DNA from: PoT sp049331405 | Lineage (GTDB): Bacteria > Planctomycetota > Planctomycetia > Isosphaerales > Isosphaeraceae | Assembly: GCF_049331405.1 (NCBI RefSeq) | Contig: NZ_CP186274.1 | Location: 7,440,001-7,504,000 of the forward strand | Length of the DNA: 64,000 bases | Direction: 5' to 3' | Shown here: positions 53,093 to 62,835 of the stretch, in pieces | Layout: each line of letters opens with the position of its first letter | Position numbering within the stretch: the first letter of the stretch is position 1 | The notes under the pieces: generated by a model | The model's database searches: none | Told to the model about the DNA's origin: nothing | The model's input: only the letters and a program-made list of their open reading frames with translations | Position numbers and translations under genes: made by a program

Positions 53093-55117
53093 GTGGCCGA
53101 GGCTGAACGTGAGATCGCCGAGCTCCGCGAAGAGATCGAGAAGCACAACCGCCTCTACTACCTCGAAGCCGCCCCGATCATCAGCGATCGCGAGTTTGAT
53201 CGCATGCTGAAGCGCCTCGAGCAACTCGAGGCCGAGAACCCCTCGCTCATCACGCCCGACAGCCCGACCCAGCGCGTCGGCGGTTCGCCCTTGTCTGCGT
53301 TTGAGACGGTCACACACTCCGTCCCCATGCTTTCCATCGAGAACACGTACAACTACGACGAAGTTCGCGAGTGGGACGCCCGCGTCCGTCGAGGCCTCAA
53401 TGCCGACGATCAGGTCCGCTACGTCGTCGAGTTGAAGGTGGACGGCGTCGCGGTCTCACTCCGCTATGAGGATGGCAATTTCAAGCTCGGGGCCACGCGC
53501 GGCGACGGAGAGAAGGGCGATGACGTCACCGCCAACCTCCGGACCGTCCGCGAGATCCCGATCAAGCTCAAGGATACCCCCCCGGCCCTGCTCGAGATCC
53601 GCGGCGAGGTCTTCATGACCAACGCCGAGCTCGTCCGGCTCAATGAGATCCGTGTATCGAAAGGTGAGGCACCCTTCGCCAACCCGAGGAATTCGACGGC
53701 AGGATCCCTGAAGCTCCTCGATCCCAAGCTTTGCGGCCAGCGTCGCCTCCGCTTCCTGGCACACGGGCTGGGGGAGTTTAATGGCATCCAGGCCAGCACA
53801 TATACCGAAATGCAGGCCCTCTTGAAGAAGTGGGGCATCCCCGTCGGCATCCACCAGGCAGAGTTCGACTCGATCGACGAGGTCCTCGAGTACGCCACGA
53901 CCTGGGAGACCAAGCGGAACACGCTCGACTTCCAGACAGACGGCCTCGTCATCAAGGTCGACAACCTGGCCCAGCGTGCCCGGCTCGGGACTCGTAGCAA
54001 AAGTCCTCGCTGGGTGATCGCATTCAAATATGAAGCCGAGCAGGCCGTGACCAAGGTCCTCGGGATCACCGTCCAGGTCGGGAAGACGGGCAAGCTCACC
54101 CCCGTCGCCGACCTGACGCCGGTCGCGCTCGCGGGCACGACGGTCAAGCGGGCCAGCCTGCACAACGCCGACGAGATCCTGCGCAAGGACGTGCGGATCG
54201 GCGACACGGTCGTGATCCAGAAGGCGGGGGAGATCATTCCGCAGGTCGTCCGCGTCGAGAGCGACGCCCGTGACGGAACAGAGATCGCGTTCATGTTCCC
54301 GAAAGAATGCCCGAGTTGCGGCGGCCCTGTCGAGCGGATCGAGGGGGAGGTGGACTACCACTGCACCAATCCGCCGTCGAAGTGTCCCGAACAACTCAAG
54401 GAGTGGATCCGCTGGTACGCCCACCGTGACGCGATGGACGTCGAGGGTCTCGGGAGCAAGCTCATCGATCAGTTGGTGGACCGAGGCCTCGTGAAGAGCC
54501 TCGCCGAACTCTACAAGCTCGACGCAGCGACGCTCGCCGACCTCGATCGCATGGGCAAGAAGTCGGCCCAGAATTTGGTCAATGCGCTCGAAGCTAGCAA
54601 GACACGATCGCTGGATCGGTTCCTGACCGGCCTGACGATCCGCCACGTCGGGACGCGGAGCGCCGAGATTCTGGCCCAGCGATTCGAGACACTCGAAGCC
54701 ATCCGGGGTGCCTCGATCGAATCGCTAGCCGGAGTTCCCGAAATCGGCACGGTCGTGGCGGCGAGTGTCCATGGCTTCTTCCAGGAGCCGGACAATCAGG
54801 CCTTGCTCGACGAACTCACGGCCGTCGGCGTCCACCCTACCCCGGTCAAGTTCAACCCGGTGGGCCATGCGTCGCTGCCGCTCTCAGGCAAGACATTCGT
54901 CATCACCGGCACCCTGCCCCAGCGCACCCGTCCCGAGGCCGAGGCACTCATCAAGCAGCACGGCGGCAAGGTGACCGGCTCCGTCTCCAAGTCGACGACC
55001 TACCTGCTGGCCGGTGAGGAAGCCGGCAGCAAGCTGGAGAAGGCCAAGCAGTTGAACATCACGATACTGAGCGAGCCAGAGTTGCTCGAGATGCTTGGCA
55101 TAACGTCCGAATCCTGA
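53093..55117 (+). CDS. ligA: NAD-dependent DNA ligase LigA
   Basis: 674 residues. Adenylation Lys115 in ELKVDGVAVSL, the NAD-binding N-terminal helices, an OB fold, a four-Cys zinc finger (CPSCGG ... CTN ... CPEQ), HhH repeats (DVEGLGSKLIDQL, DLDRMGKKSAQNL) and a C-terminal BRCT domain (SGKTFVITGTLPQRTRPEAE). Start chosen as GTG 53093 with a purine-rich site just upstream, which also puts the active Lys at 115 as in well-known LigA proteins; other in-frame starts add up to 17 residues. Confidence 0.96.
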   Translation: MAEAEREIAELREEIEKHNRLYYLEAAPIISDREFDRMLKRLEQLEAENPSLITPDSPTQRVGGSPLSAFETVTHSVPMLSIENTYNYDEVREWDARVRRGLNADDQVRYVVELKVDGVAVSLRYEDGNFKLGATRGDGEKGDDVTANLRTVREIPIKLKDTPPALLEIRGEVFMTNAELVRLNEIRVSKGEAPFANPRNSTAGSLKLLDPKLCGQRRLRFLAHGLGEFNGIQASTYTEMQALLKKWGIPVGIHQAEFDSIDEVLEYATTWETKRNTLDFQTDGLVIKVDNLAQRARLGTRSKSPRWVIAFKYEAEQAVTKVLGITVQVGKTGKLTPVADLTPVALAGTTVKRASLHNADEILRKDVRIGDTVVIQKAGEIIPQVVRVESDARDGTEIAFMFPKECPSCGGPVERIEGEVDYHCTNPPSKCPEQLKEWIRWYAHRDAMDVEGLGSKLIDQLVDRGLVKSLAELYKLDAATLADLDRMGKKSAQNLVNALEASKTRSLDRFLTGLTIRHVGTRSAEILAQRFETLEAIRGASIESLAGVPEIGTVVAASVHGFFQEPDNQALLDELTAVGVHPTPVKFNPVGHASLPLSGKTFVITGTLPQRTRPEAEALIKQHGGKVTGSVSKSTTYLLAGEEAGSKLEKAKQLNITILSEPELLEMLGITSES

Positions 55118-55177
55118 TCGGGTCGATCCAGGGTCTGGAGACGAGCCTGGACCCGCTCGTCCCCAGCCGCGATGGGA

Positions 55178-56473
55178 TCAGAGCCTCGTCCGCAGGCCGA
55201 GCCTTCCCAGGAGCCCGGTGATCAGGCAGACGAACAGTGCCATGCCGAAGGAACCGGCCACGACGATCCTGGGATCGGCCGAACCCTGGTATTTGAGCAC
55301 CGTCTCACCGAGCTTGCTCACGATCAGGATGTTGACGACGATCGGATGCATGAAATACGCGACCAGTGGGTTCGAACCGGCCGGGCGGATGATGATCGAC
55401 CAGCCACGCAGGCCGAAGACATCCATCAGCGTATAGAGCAGCATCCAGGCCACGCAGGCCAGGGACGCGGTCCAGAAGCACCAGGTCGGTGTGGCGGAAA
55501 TCTTGTTGATCCCCTCGAATGTGTCGGTCAAGAAGCCTGCGATGAACAGACCGACGGCGAACGTCGCGGCCCACCAAAGTCGCTCGCCGTGGCTGCGTAC
55601 GTCGCTGTCTCGACGCAGGATCGAGCCGAGCAGGCATCCGGCCATCGAGATGGCGGCGAGCGAACCCATCGCGTCGCCGAAGCTGACGAATTCCCCAAGC
55701 TTGTTCATGTGAGCCGAGATCGACTCGAGAATCCCGGCCAGCGGACCCAGCCAGGTCTTGTCGTCGACGCGGGCGAAAAGGCCGCCGTTCCTCATGACCG
55801 GGTGCATCGTCATCAGAAGGGCGAGGGCTCCCATCAACCATTCTCTGCGACGACGCAGCAGCAGCGTGAGAATCGACACCGTCAAATAGGCCCAGCCGAT
55901 CAGCCCGAGGATTCCCCACCAGTCGGTCTTGAGCCAGGTCCAGTTGTCGACATGGCCGATGAACAGTGAGTGGACTCGGATCGGCTCGCAGCGGAAGAGG
56001 CAGAGCATCGTGATCAGCGAGACCGCGCCGAAAGCCTTCAAGATCCGGAAAATCGTGCGTTTGGCCCCGGGCGTGGTGGGAATCATCGTCCAGGTGAGGA
56101 GCAGCGACGCGAAGGTGAGCAGGCTCCAGAGAGTCCCGCCCAGGCGTTGATCCCGGTCGCTGTTCATCTCGATCGCGCCCATGAGGCAGAGCCCGAACGT
56201 GCGAGTGACGATGTGCCCGAGGCGGATCCACAAGGGGGTCCCTCGCAACTCGGCCCGCTCAAACGCCAGGGGGATCGAGACGCCGACGATGAACAGGAAC
56301 CAGGGGAAGACGATGTCGGCCAGCGTCATGCCGTCGGCGTTGGAGGGCTTGATGTGGTGCAGGAACGCCGGTGCGTTCCGCCCCATGTCGTTGACGAAGA
56401 CCATGAGGAGGATGGTCAGCCCTCTGAGGGCGTCGACGGATGCGACTCGATCCGCGGGAGGGAGGGTTGTCAT
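55178..56473 (-). CDS. HGSNAT/DUF5009-type membrane acyltransferase
   Basis: 431 residues with about ten spans. The start (VASVDALRGLTILLMVFVND) with MTLADIVFPWFLFIVGVSIP is the family signature of heparan-alpha-glucosaminide N-acetyltransferase-like proteins, which move an acetyl group across the membrane to an amino sugar. The C-terminus carries NPLVAYFMHPIVVNIL. It is convergent with ligA and lies downstream of ggt on the same strand. In planctomycetes the acceptor is unknown. ATG 56473 is the first ATG; a TTG at 56545 is in frame. Confidence 0.85.
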   Translation of the reverse strand: MTTLPPADRVASVDALRGLTILLMVFVNDMGRNAPAFLHHIKPSNADGMTLADIVFPWFLFIVGVSIPLAFERAELRGTPLWIRLGHIVTRTFGLCLMGAIEMNSDRDQRLGGTLWSLLTFASLLLTWTMIPTTPGAKRTIFRILKAFGAVSLITMLCLFRCEPIRVHSLFIGHVDNWTWLKTDWWGILGLIGWAYLTVSILTLLLRRRREWLMGALALLMTMHPVMRNGGLFARVDDKTWLGPLAGILESISAHMNKLGEFVSFGDAMGSLAAISMAGCLLGSILRRDSDVRSHGERLWWAATFAVGLFIAGFLTDTFEGINKISATPTWCFWTASLACVAWMLLYTLMDVFGLRGWSIIIRPAGSNPLVAYFMHPIVVNILIVSKLGETVLKYQGSADPRIVVAGSFGMALFVCLITGLLGRLGLRTRL

Positions 56474-56783
56474 GGACTCGGGTCTGTGCCCTTGCGGCGG
56501 TTTCTCTGATTCCAATCGCTCTGAGCCTGTTGTCACGTCGATCAACTCCGAATCACGCCGCGATAGGTTGAAATGAGTCCCCGAAGCTGGGCGGGCGGTG
56601 GGAGAGGGCCTCGAGTCATTGAGGTTCCGCCCGGGCTTTCGAGGTGAGGGGTCGAAGTGTACGAGGATCGGACCTCCATTCCGGATCCGCGCTGGAAGTA
56701 TTGCCGAATCGAGGGGGCAATGATCGACCGTCGCGAGGGGGATGTTGCGAGTCGATCGGGTTTGTCGCGGAATCTTCGAGGGC
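56474..56783. other. Intergenic region between ggt and the acyltransferase gene
   Basis: 310 bases, no gene, repeat or RNA recognised. It contains the end of the ggt transcript and the acyltransferase promoter. Confidence 0.45.
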
Positions 56784-58505
56784 CTAGTAGCCGATCGCGC
56801 ATCCGTCCTTGCGAGGGTCGGAGCCGCCGATGAGGATACCTCGTTCGAGGTCGATGCGGATGGCCTGATAGCCCCCGTAACCGCCTGGGCTAACGATCAG
56901 GCGATGGCCTTTCGCTTCGAGTTCCTTCCGCACGTCTTCGGGGATCTCCGACTCGAGGGCCACCTCACCCCCGCCCTTGGCCGGGGTCCCGGTGGGGTCG
57001 GACGAGCCCTGATGGCGGAACCGAGGGGCATCGCCGGCCTCCTGCACGTCCATGCCGTTGTCGATGATGTTGCTGATGACCTGGACATGCCCTTGCGCCT
57101 GCATGTCGCCCCCCATCAGCCCGAAGCTGAGCCAGGGCTTGCCGTCCTTGGTGACGAATGCGGGGATGATGGTGTGAAAAGGACGCTTATGCGGCTCGAG
57201 CCGATTCGCGTGCGCGGGATCGAGTGCGAAGAGGGTCCCGCGGTTCTGCAGCGCGAAGCCGAGGTTGCCGGGGACGTGCATCGAGCCGAAGCCGCTGAAA
57301 TTGCTCTGGATCAGGCTCACGGCGTTGAAGTCGCCATCGACCACCGTCATGTAGATCGTGTCGGCCTGCTTCGGCTCGCCCGGGATGGGGCTCTCATTGG
57401 CGTGGTCGGGGTTGATGAGCGAGGCCCTCGACGCGGCGTATTCCTTGGAGATCAGCGACGCGACCGGGACCTTCGAGAACTCGGGGTCGCTGTAATACTT
57501 CGCTCGATCCTCGTAGGCGAGCTTCTTGGCCTCGATCATCAGGTGGAGAGACTTGGCCGACTGGGGTCCCATCGCCTTGAGGTCATAGGGCTCGAGCAGG
57601 TTCAGCATCTGCAGGGCGGCGATGCCCTGCGTGTTGGGCGGCAATTCCCAGACGTCGTAGCCTCGGTAGTTGGTCGAGACGGGGTCGATCCAGGTGCTCG
57701 TGTGATCCTCGAAATCCCTGGGCGAGAAGAGGCCGCCGACTTGCTGCGAGTAGGAAGCCATCGCCTGGGCCAGAGGCCCCTTGTAGAAGGCGTCGCGGCC
57801 ATTCTGTGAGATCAGCTTGAGCGTGCGGGCGAGGTCGGGGTTCCGGAACACGTCCCCCACGCCAGGAGCCTTGCCTCCCGGGAGATAGCAGGCGGCGGAG
57901 GTGGGGACCTGCAAAAGACCTCGCGCGGAGGCCTGCCAGTCGCGGCCGATGATATCGCTGACGGGGAATCCTTCCTCCGCATAAGCAATCGCTGGGGCAA
58001 GCAGGTCGGACCACCCTTTCGTGCCGAAGCGGGTGCGGAGCTGATCCCAGGCATCGACGCAGCCGGGTACCGACCAGCTCAGGGGCCCGCTCGTCGGGAT
58101 CTGCTTCATCCCCTTGGAAGCGAAATAGTCGAGACTCGTGGCGTAAGGCGACCGCCCGCTGCCATTCAAGCCGTAGAGCTTCTTCGTCTTCGCGTCCCAG
58201 ACGATGGCGAAGAGGTCGCCCCCGATCCCGCAAGACATCGGCTCGACGACGCCGATCACCGCATTGGCGGCGATTGCGGCGTCGATGGCGTTACCCCCTT
58301 CCTGCAACACGCGGATCGCCGCGGCCGTCGCCAACGGCTGGCTCGTGGCCGCGACTCCGTGGCGGGCGATGACGGTAGAGCGAGTCTTGTGCTTCGGCCC
58401 CGCGGGACGGTCGTGGGCGACGACTCGGTCGACGCCCATGCAGAGGAGGAAGCCCAGCGCGGCCAGGCCGGCCATCGATCCCGATGCGCTCATACGATGA
58501 CCCAT
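56784..58505 (-). CDS. ggt: Gamma-glutamyltranspeptidase
   Basis: 573 residues, Ntn-hydrolase made as a precursor that cuts itself before the catalytic Thr. The cleavage site reads KQADTIYMTVVDGDFNAVSL, with nucleophile Thr at about residue 383; this is the DTIY variant common in GGT-like proteins, not the classical TTHYS. Also present are SCGIGGD, the substrate Arg/Asn region and PPNTQGIAALQMLN. A signal peptide (AGLAALGFLLCMGVDRVVA) places it outside the cytoplasm, where it would break down glutathione or gamma-glutamyl peptides. ATG 58505 has AAGGGG upstream. Confidence 0.92.
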   Translation of the reverse strand: MGHRMSASGSMAGLAALGFLLCMGVDRVVAHDRPAGPKHKTRSTVIARHGVAATSQPLATAAAIRVLQEGGNAIDAAIAANAVIGVVEPMSCGIGGDLFAIVWDAKTKKLYGLNGSGRSPYATSLDYFASKGMKQIPTSGPLSWSVPGCVDAWDQLRTRFGTKGWSDLLAPAIAYAEEGFPVSDIIGRDWQASARGLLQVPTSAACYLPGGKAPGVGDVFRNPDLARTLKLISQNGRDAFYKGPLAQAMASYSQQVGGLFSPRDFEDHTSTWIDPVSTNYRGYDVWELPPNTQGIAALQMLNLLEPYDLKAMGPQSAKSLHLMIEAKKLAYEDRAKYYSDPEFSKVPVASLISKEYAASRASLINPDHANESPIPGEPKQADTIYMTVVDGDFNAVSLIQSNFSGFGSMHVPGNLGFALQNRGTLFALDPAHANRLEPHKRPFHTIIPAFVTKDGKPWLSFGLMGGDMQAQGHVQVISNIIDNGMDVQEAGDAPRFRHQGSSDPTGTPAKGGGEVALESEIPEDVRKELEAKGHRLIVSPGGYGGYQAIRIDLERGILIGGSDPRKDGCAIGY

Positions 58506-58686
58506 CGCGAACCCCTTAGTGATCAACTCGGTCTCCGACACGTTGATGCGTCGATCCCTGGCACTGGCTCGGTGGACGATCCGGCGTCGAAAGCCGAGGA
58601 TCGTTCGGGGTCGAGGCTAACCTCGCCGGGAGTCGGAGTCAAAGACCGAGGGTGGAATTCGCCGGATCGATCGCGGCGGGTAAGGC

Positions 58687-59625
58687 TCACCTCTTCGGGA
58701 CGGGTTCCAGGCGATCGATCTCGGAGCGAAAGGGAAGACCCGACTGGGCGCCCACGCGTGTCACGGAGAGGGCCGCCGCGTCCCGGGCCCATTCGGCGGC
58801 GTGGACGAGTGCCTTGCCATCCGCCAGCGCGACCGCGAGCGCACCGTTGAAGCAATCCCCCGCGCCGACGGCATCCACCGCCTCGACCACTCGTGACGGG
58901 ACGAATGTGACTTCATTCGACACGACGAGGCATCCCTTTGAACCGAGCGTGACGACCAACTCAAGCCTGGGATTCTTCGCCCTGAGTTTCTGGGCGGCGA
59001 GATCCGGATCGATCTCGTCGGCCTCCGACAGGCCGAGCAAGGTTCGGAGCTCCGATTGATTCGGGGTCAAGATGTCCACGAACTCGATTGCGTCGAGGAT
59101 CTTCGACGCAAGTTCGGGTGTCGTCGGCGCCGGATTGAGGATCGTGGTCAAACTGGAGGCCTTGGCCCTGCGTAGCCCTCTGAGAACGGACTCGAAGGGA
59201 ACCTCCAGGCTCGCCAGGAAGACGCCCGTCGACTCGAACACCGAATCGGCGACGCTGGCCACGCCCTCGGGATCAATCCGGTTGTTGGCTCCGGGGGCGA
59301 CGGCGATCATGTTCTCGCCGCCGGCCTCCACGAAGATGAGCGCGACGCCTGACGAGACCTGATTGGTCACCTTCACATAGGAAACGTCGATCCCTTCCTG
59401 TCGGTAGAGGTCGAGGGCTTCCTTGCCGAAGGCATCGTCTCCGACTGCGGTGATGAAGACGACGTCGGCGCCCGCCCGCTTCGCCGCCACGGCCTGGTTG
59501 GCCCCCTTCCCCCCCGGGCCTTTCTCAAACGTGCCGCAGAGGACGGTCTCGCCACGCCCTGGGAGTCGGGGAACCCGGACGACCATATCCGTATTGCTCG
59601 AACCGAGGACGACGACGCGTGCCAT
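58687..59625 (-). CDS. rbsK: Ribokinase (PfkB family)
   Basis: 312 residues. Phosphorylates D-ribose at O5. Family features: N-terminal GSSNTDMVVRVPRLPGRGET, GPGGKGANQAVAAKRAGA, NQSE (TPNQSELRTLL) and the complete catalytic DAVGAGDCFNGALA, in contrast to the altered motif of the PfkB-like protein at 11.7 kb. ATG 59625 has AGAGG upstream. There are no ribose transporter genes nearby, so it could also serve nucleoside salvage. Confidence 0.9.
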   Translation of the reverse strand: MARVVVLGSSNTDMVVRVPRLPGRGETVLCGTFEKGPGGKGANQAVAAKRAGADVVFITAVGDDAFGKEALDLYRQEGIDVSYVKVTNQVSSGVALIFVEAGGENMIAVAPGANNRIDPEGVASVADSVFESTGVFLASLEVPFESVLRGLRRAKASSLTTILNPAPTTPELASKILDAIEFVDILTPNQSELRTLLGLSEADEIDPDLAAQKLRAKNPRLELVVTLGSKGCLVVSNEVTFVPSRVVEAVDAVGAGDCFNGALAVALADGKALVHAAEWARDAAALSVTRVGAQSGLPFRSEIDRLEPVPKR

Positions 59626-59663
59626 GAGACCGGACCTCTCATTCTATCTGGTGATGCGAGCGA

Positions 59664-59701
59664 CAAAAAAACCGCCCATCCCCTGAGTGAGATGGGCGGT
59701 T
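59664..59701 (-). terminator. Rho-independent terminator of the cytochrome-domain gene
   Basis: Minus strand: AACCGCCCATC, a 10-base loop, GATGGGCGGTT and a run of seven T. It lies 40 bases past the stop of the gene at 59742 and before ribokinase. Confidence 0.92.
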
Positions 59702-59741
59702 CATGTGCGAATGACTGCGACGTTTGCCACAGTTTGGAGAC

Positions 59742-61256
59742 TCAGCGACGCGATGCGAAATGCTCCTGGACGAACTCGCCCGTCCAGGCGAGGTACACGT
59801 CGCGGCTCATCTCGAAGGTCCCCTGCAGGCAGTCGTCCAGCTTCTCGCCGCCCGCCAGCATCTCGCGGACGAAGCGGGAGACATAGGGACGCGACCGCGG
59901 GTCGGTGGCCATCGTTTCGACCATCGCATAGCCGACCGCCCGGATGTCCTCGACCTTGCCCTCGCCCCCCAAGATTTCGCTCCCCTTGGAGACCCACCCC
60001 TGATCGAAGACGTCGAAGGCCGTGCGTCGCAGCTTGAGAGCGAAGGTGCTTCGGGGGTCGACCTTGGCGCTAAAATAGGCCCCGATGCCCGAGCTCAGCC
60101 AAACCGGGGCCTTCCCCTCGCGCTTCACGGCGCCGTTGGCGAGGGCCTCGGTGATGACCCCCGCGAGGCTCCGCTCGACTTCGGCCCCCCCCTCCGAACG
60201 CCTGGATCGAGACGCCTTCTTGGGAGCCGCGGCCGCCGCCGGCTCTTCCTTCCCACCCGCCGGGTCGATCACAGCGATGTAGGGCTCTGAGTCACTCAGA
60301 TTCGACGTGATGTTGTCGGTCGACTCAACGTCACGCTTCTCGACGGTCCGGGCGAACTCCACGAAACTTGTCCTGTCGTTGAAGACGTAAAGCCCAACCT
60401 TCTGGACGGAATCGACCGGGACGAGGCTCTTGATCTGTCCCCACTGAGTCTCGAGCGTCTTGAGCGACGCGGTTACGCGATCCTTGGGCAGGTTTCCGAA
60501 GAGGAGGAACGACTTCGATGGCGTGATCTCGGGCGTGACCTTGGAATTCGCCTGCTTCCAGCGCTCGAGGCCCTTGGTCTCGACGATCTTGTCGCGCTGG
60601 TCGCCTGACATCTTGCTCAGCTCGTCTTTGCGCAACTGCTCGGGCGAGGCCGCGAACGAGGCGAGCTGGGCCTTCGGGTCGATGCCCGCGTCGAGCTTGG
60701 CCCCTTCCTTGACCCACTGGCCGATCTTCTCGATCGCGTTCTCGGAGAGGCGGCGATTATTGCCACCTCGAGGCATCCGCGGCTTCTCCTCGCCGGTCAG
60801 ACGCAAGTAGAGGTGGCTTTCTTCCGGCTTGCCGGGGACCACCGAGGGGTCGCCGGAGGCCGCCGGCTGGTTCACGAGCTTCTCGAAGGTCGAAAGGTCG
60901 AACTTGCCGTTCTTCGTCATCGCCTTTTCGTTGTGGCAACCCATGCAGTTGCTCACCAGGATCGGGGCGATGTCGCGTGAGAACTTGAGGCCGCCCGTCG
61001 GATTGCCGGCATCCGCAGCCTTGTCGGAGTCGGCAGAATCCGACTCGGCCGTCATCTCCGCCTTGGCCTTCTTTGAATTCGACTTCTTGGGCTTCTTCGC
61101 GGGGGCGAAGACCAGGCGGACCTTCCCGCCCACGAGTCGACCTGACGACTTATGCGAAAGTTCGGGCGTATCCGACGCCGGAGAGACGGCCTCGAACGCG
61201 AAGATCAGGGCCAGGGTCAAGCAGACGCAACCCAGGCTCCAGAGAAGTCTCGGCAT
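59742..61256 (-). CDS. Secreted cytochrome-c-domain protein with peptidase MA/DUF1570-like C-terminus
   Basis: 504 residues. Signal peptide (MPRLLWSLGCVCLTLALIFA), a Lys/Ala-rich linker, then a Planctomycete-type cytochrome domain with haem motif C104-M-G-C107-H108 (SRDIAPILVSNCMGCHNEKA), a Met-containing MPRGGNNRRL loop and the rest of the fold to about 215. From 225 on the sequence resembles the DUF1570/peptidase MA-like group (GVITEALANGAVKREGKAPV ... LSSGIGAYF), but the HExxH-type zinc motif is not visible, so it may be inactive. Exported to the periplasm; partner unknown. Confidence 0.82.
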   Translation of the reverse strand: MPRLLWSLGCVCLTLALIFAFEAVSPASDTPELSHKSSGRLVGGKVRLVFAPAKKPKKSNSKKAKAEMTAESDSADSDKAADAGNPTGGLKFSRDIAPILVSNCMGCHNEKAMTKNGKFDLSTFEKLVNQPAASGDPSVVPGKPEESHLYLRLTGEEKPRMPRGGNNRRLSENAIEKIGQWVKEGAKLDAGIDPKAQLASFAASPEQLRKDELSKMSGDQRDKIVETKGLERWKQANSKVTPEITPSKSFLLFGNLPKDRVTASLKTLETQWGQIKSLVPVDSVQKVGLYVFNDRTSFVEFARTVEKRDVESTDNITSNLSDSEPYIAVIDPAGGKEEPAAAAAPKKASRSRRSEGGAEVERSLAGVITEALANGAVKREGKAPVWLSSGIGAYFSAKVDPRSTFALKLRRTAFDVFDQGWVSKGSEILGGEGKVEDIRAVGYAMVETMATDPRSRPYVSRFVREMLAGGEKLDDCLQGTFEMSRDVYLAWTGEFVQEHFASRR

Positions 61257-61384
61257 GGCTGGGACCCCAAGACTAGGCGTAGACGGACGATACCACGACT
61301 GGATGCTTTTATTGTCGTCCCGCCGCAGGGCTTTGGCAAGCCTCTGCAACCAACCTACGCCTCGGTTTCAATGGCCAACAAGAA

Positions 61385-61412
61385 AGCACGCCGCGATCGA
61401 TCGCGGCGTGCT
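61385..61412 (-). terminator. Palindromic terminator of the lipoprotein gene
   Basis: A perfect 28-base palindrome (two 14-base arms, centre GATC): AGCACGCCGCGATC then its reverse complement. On the minus strand it is followed by TTTCTTGTT. It lies past the stop of the gene at 61486; the arms would fold with a small loop. Confidence 0.75.
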
Positions 61413-61485
61413 CGAGTTGACTCGCGACCTTGAGCCCCGATTGAGGGCTGATCCGGGTCGATCGGTCAGGATTCGAGGTCGATAT

Positions 61486-62721
61486 TCACTGGTGGATGGT
61501 CAGGTTGATCTTCGAGGACGTGTTGCGGCCGGCGAGCTCGTCTTCCTGGTTCAGGTGCAACTCGTATGAGCCCGGCTCGAGGTTTTCGGGGAGAGTCAAA
61601 CGACAGACGACGAAGACGTCTCGCCGACGGCTCCGGCAATAGTCCTCGGCGGTGCCGAGTGCCTGCTTCCAGACCGGTTCGCCCCCTTTGGACGACACGA
61701 GCTGGATCTGCGAGGTGATTTTCGAGTGAAAGGTCTCGCCGGTCTCGGCGTATCGGACCCCCGACATCTCGCAGTAGACGATCATGGTCTGGCCGGGCTT
61801 GCAGTCGGTCGGGTCGAGGGTCTCGAAGTTGCCGAACCCATTCACCTTGAGGCAGAGCTTGAGGTCGGTGATCTGGAGCGGGGCCTGCTCCTCGAGCGCC
61901 GTGATCGCCTCGCGGACCTCGTTCGCCCTCTCCTGCTCCTCCCCGGGCTGCCAGTCGCTCTCGAGGCCGAGGAACGACTTCAGGATCGAGCGTCGGAGCG
62001 AGGCGCGGTCTTCGGACTGGCCGACCAAATCCAGCATCTGCTCGCGGAGCGACCACAGCGAGACCGAGGAGTCGGCGTTGTGCTCCTGCTCCTTGGCGAG
62101 GTCGCGGAGTTGCTGCAGCCCATCTCGCCAACGCTCCTGGGGCGTCTTGGGCGGGATGGCCGGCTTGTCCGCTCGGATCGGCGGCGAGATGATCGCGGGC
62201 GCCGCGGCGAGTGTGATCGGCTCCTTGGTCTGGCTCGTCTGCTCTACCTTGTCGCCGTGGGCGGGCGTTCCCGGAGGCGTCGCGATCGAGTCGGTCGAGA
62301 CGTGTGCCGCGGCCTTCAACTCGGGATCAACCTTGGGAGAATCCTTCCCGTCCTCGCTGGTTATACGCTGCAGATCCTCTGCCTGGGCGAGGGCCTCGTC
62401 GAGTAGAGGCGTCGCCTGGGCGACCGAGGACTTGTCGGTCGGGATTTCGGAATGCGTGGCGAGCCGCGTCGGCACGACGAGCGGGCCGGGCTTCACGGAC
62501 GCTTCGGGAGCCGGTGCGGGGATCGTCCCCTGGGCTTGCGGCTGGACCTCTTCGACCGGCTTGAGCGGCGGGAGGGGCTCGGCCTGAGCCTGGGGAATAT
62601 GGATCGGAGCGGTGTTGGCTCGCGGCGTGGGGATTTGTTCACAACCGCAAGCGATAACTATCATCACGAAGATCCCGTGACGACAGAGATTCGAGTGCCG
62701 CGACACGCGACCTTGAAGCAT
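61486..62721 (-). CDS. Putative lipoprotein with Pro/Ala linker
   Basis: 411 residues from ATG 62721, which has AAGGG twelve bases upstream; ATG 62736 and GTG 62751 are alternatives. The hydrophobic stretch IFVMIVIAC ends in a probable lipidation Cys. Residues 20-210 are low complexity (Pro, Ala, Glu). Residues about 220-300 are helical, and the last 120 residues form a beta-rich domain (KVNGFGNFETLDPTDCKPGQ and ENLEPGSYELHLNQEDELAG). No family recognised. It lies between pxpC and the cytochrome gene. Confidence 0.72.
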   Translation of the reverse strand: MLQGRVSRHSNLCRHGIFVMIVIACGCEQIPTPRANTAPIHIPQAQAEPLPPLKPVEEVQPQAQGTIPAPAPEASVKPGPLVVPTRLATHSEIPTDKSSVAQATPLLDEALAQAEDLQRITSEDGKDSPKVDPELKAAAHVSTDSIATPPGTPAHGDKVEQTSQTKEPITLAAAPAIISPPIRADKPAIPPKTPQERWRDGLQQLRDLAKEQEHNADSSVSLWSLREQMLDLVGQSEDRASLRRSILKSFLGLESDWQPGEEQERANEVREAITALEEQAPLQITDLKLCLKVNGFGNFETLDPTDCKPGQTMIVYCEMSGVRYAETGETFHSKITSQIQLVSSKGGEPVWKQALGTAEDYCRSRRRDVFVVCRLTLPENLEPGSYELHLNQEDELAGRNTSSKINLTIHQ

Positions 62722-62835
62722 CGGTCGACCCTTCATCTGGCCGAAAGCCACTGGCTTTTTACTGTTCGAGGTCCCGAATGAGACGTGATGCGGGACGTCG
62801 CGTTGATGTACCCCAAGCCGAAAAACCCGGCAAGC

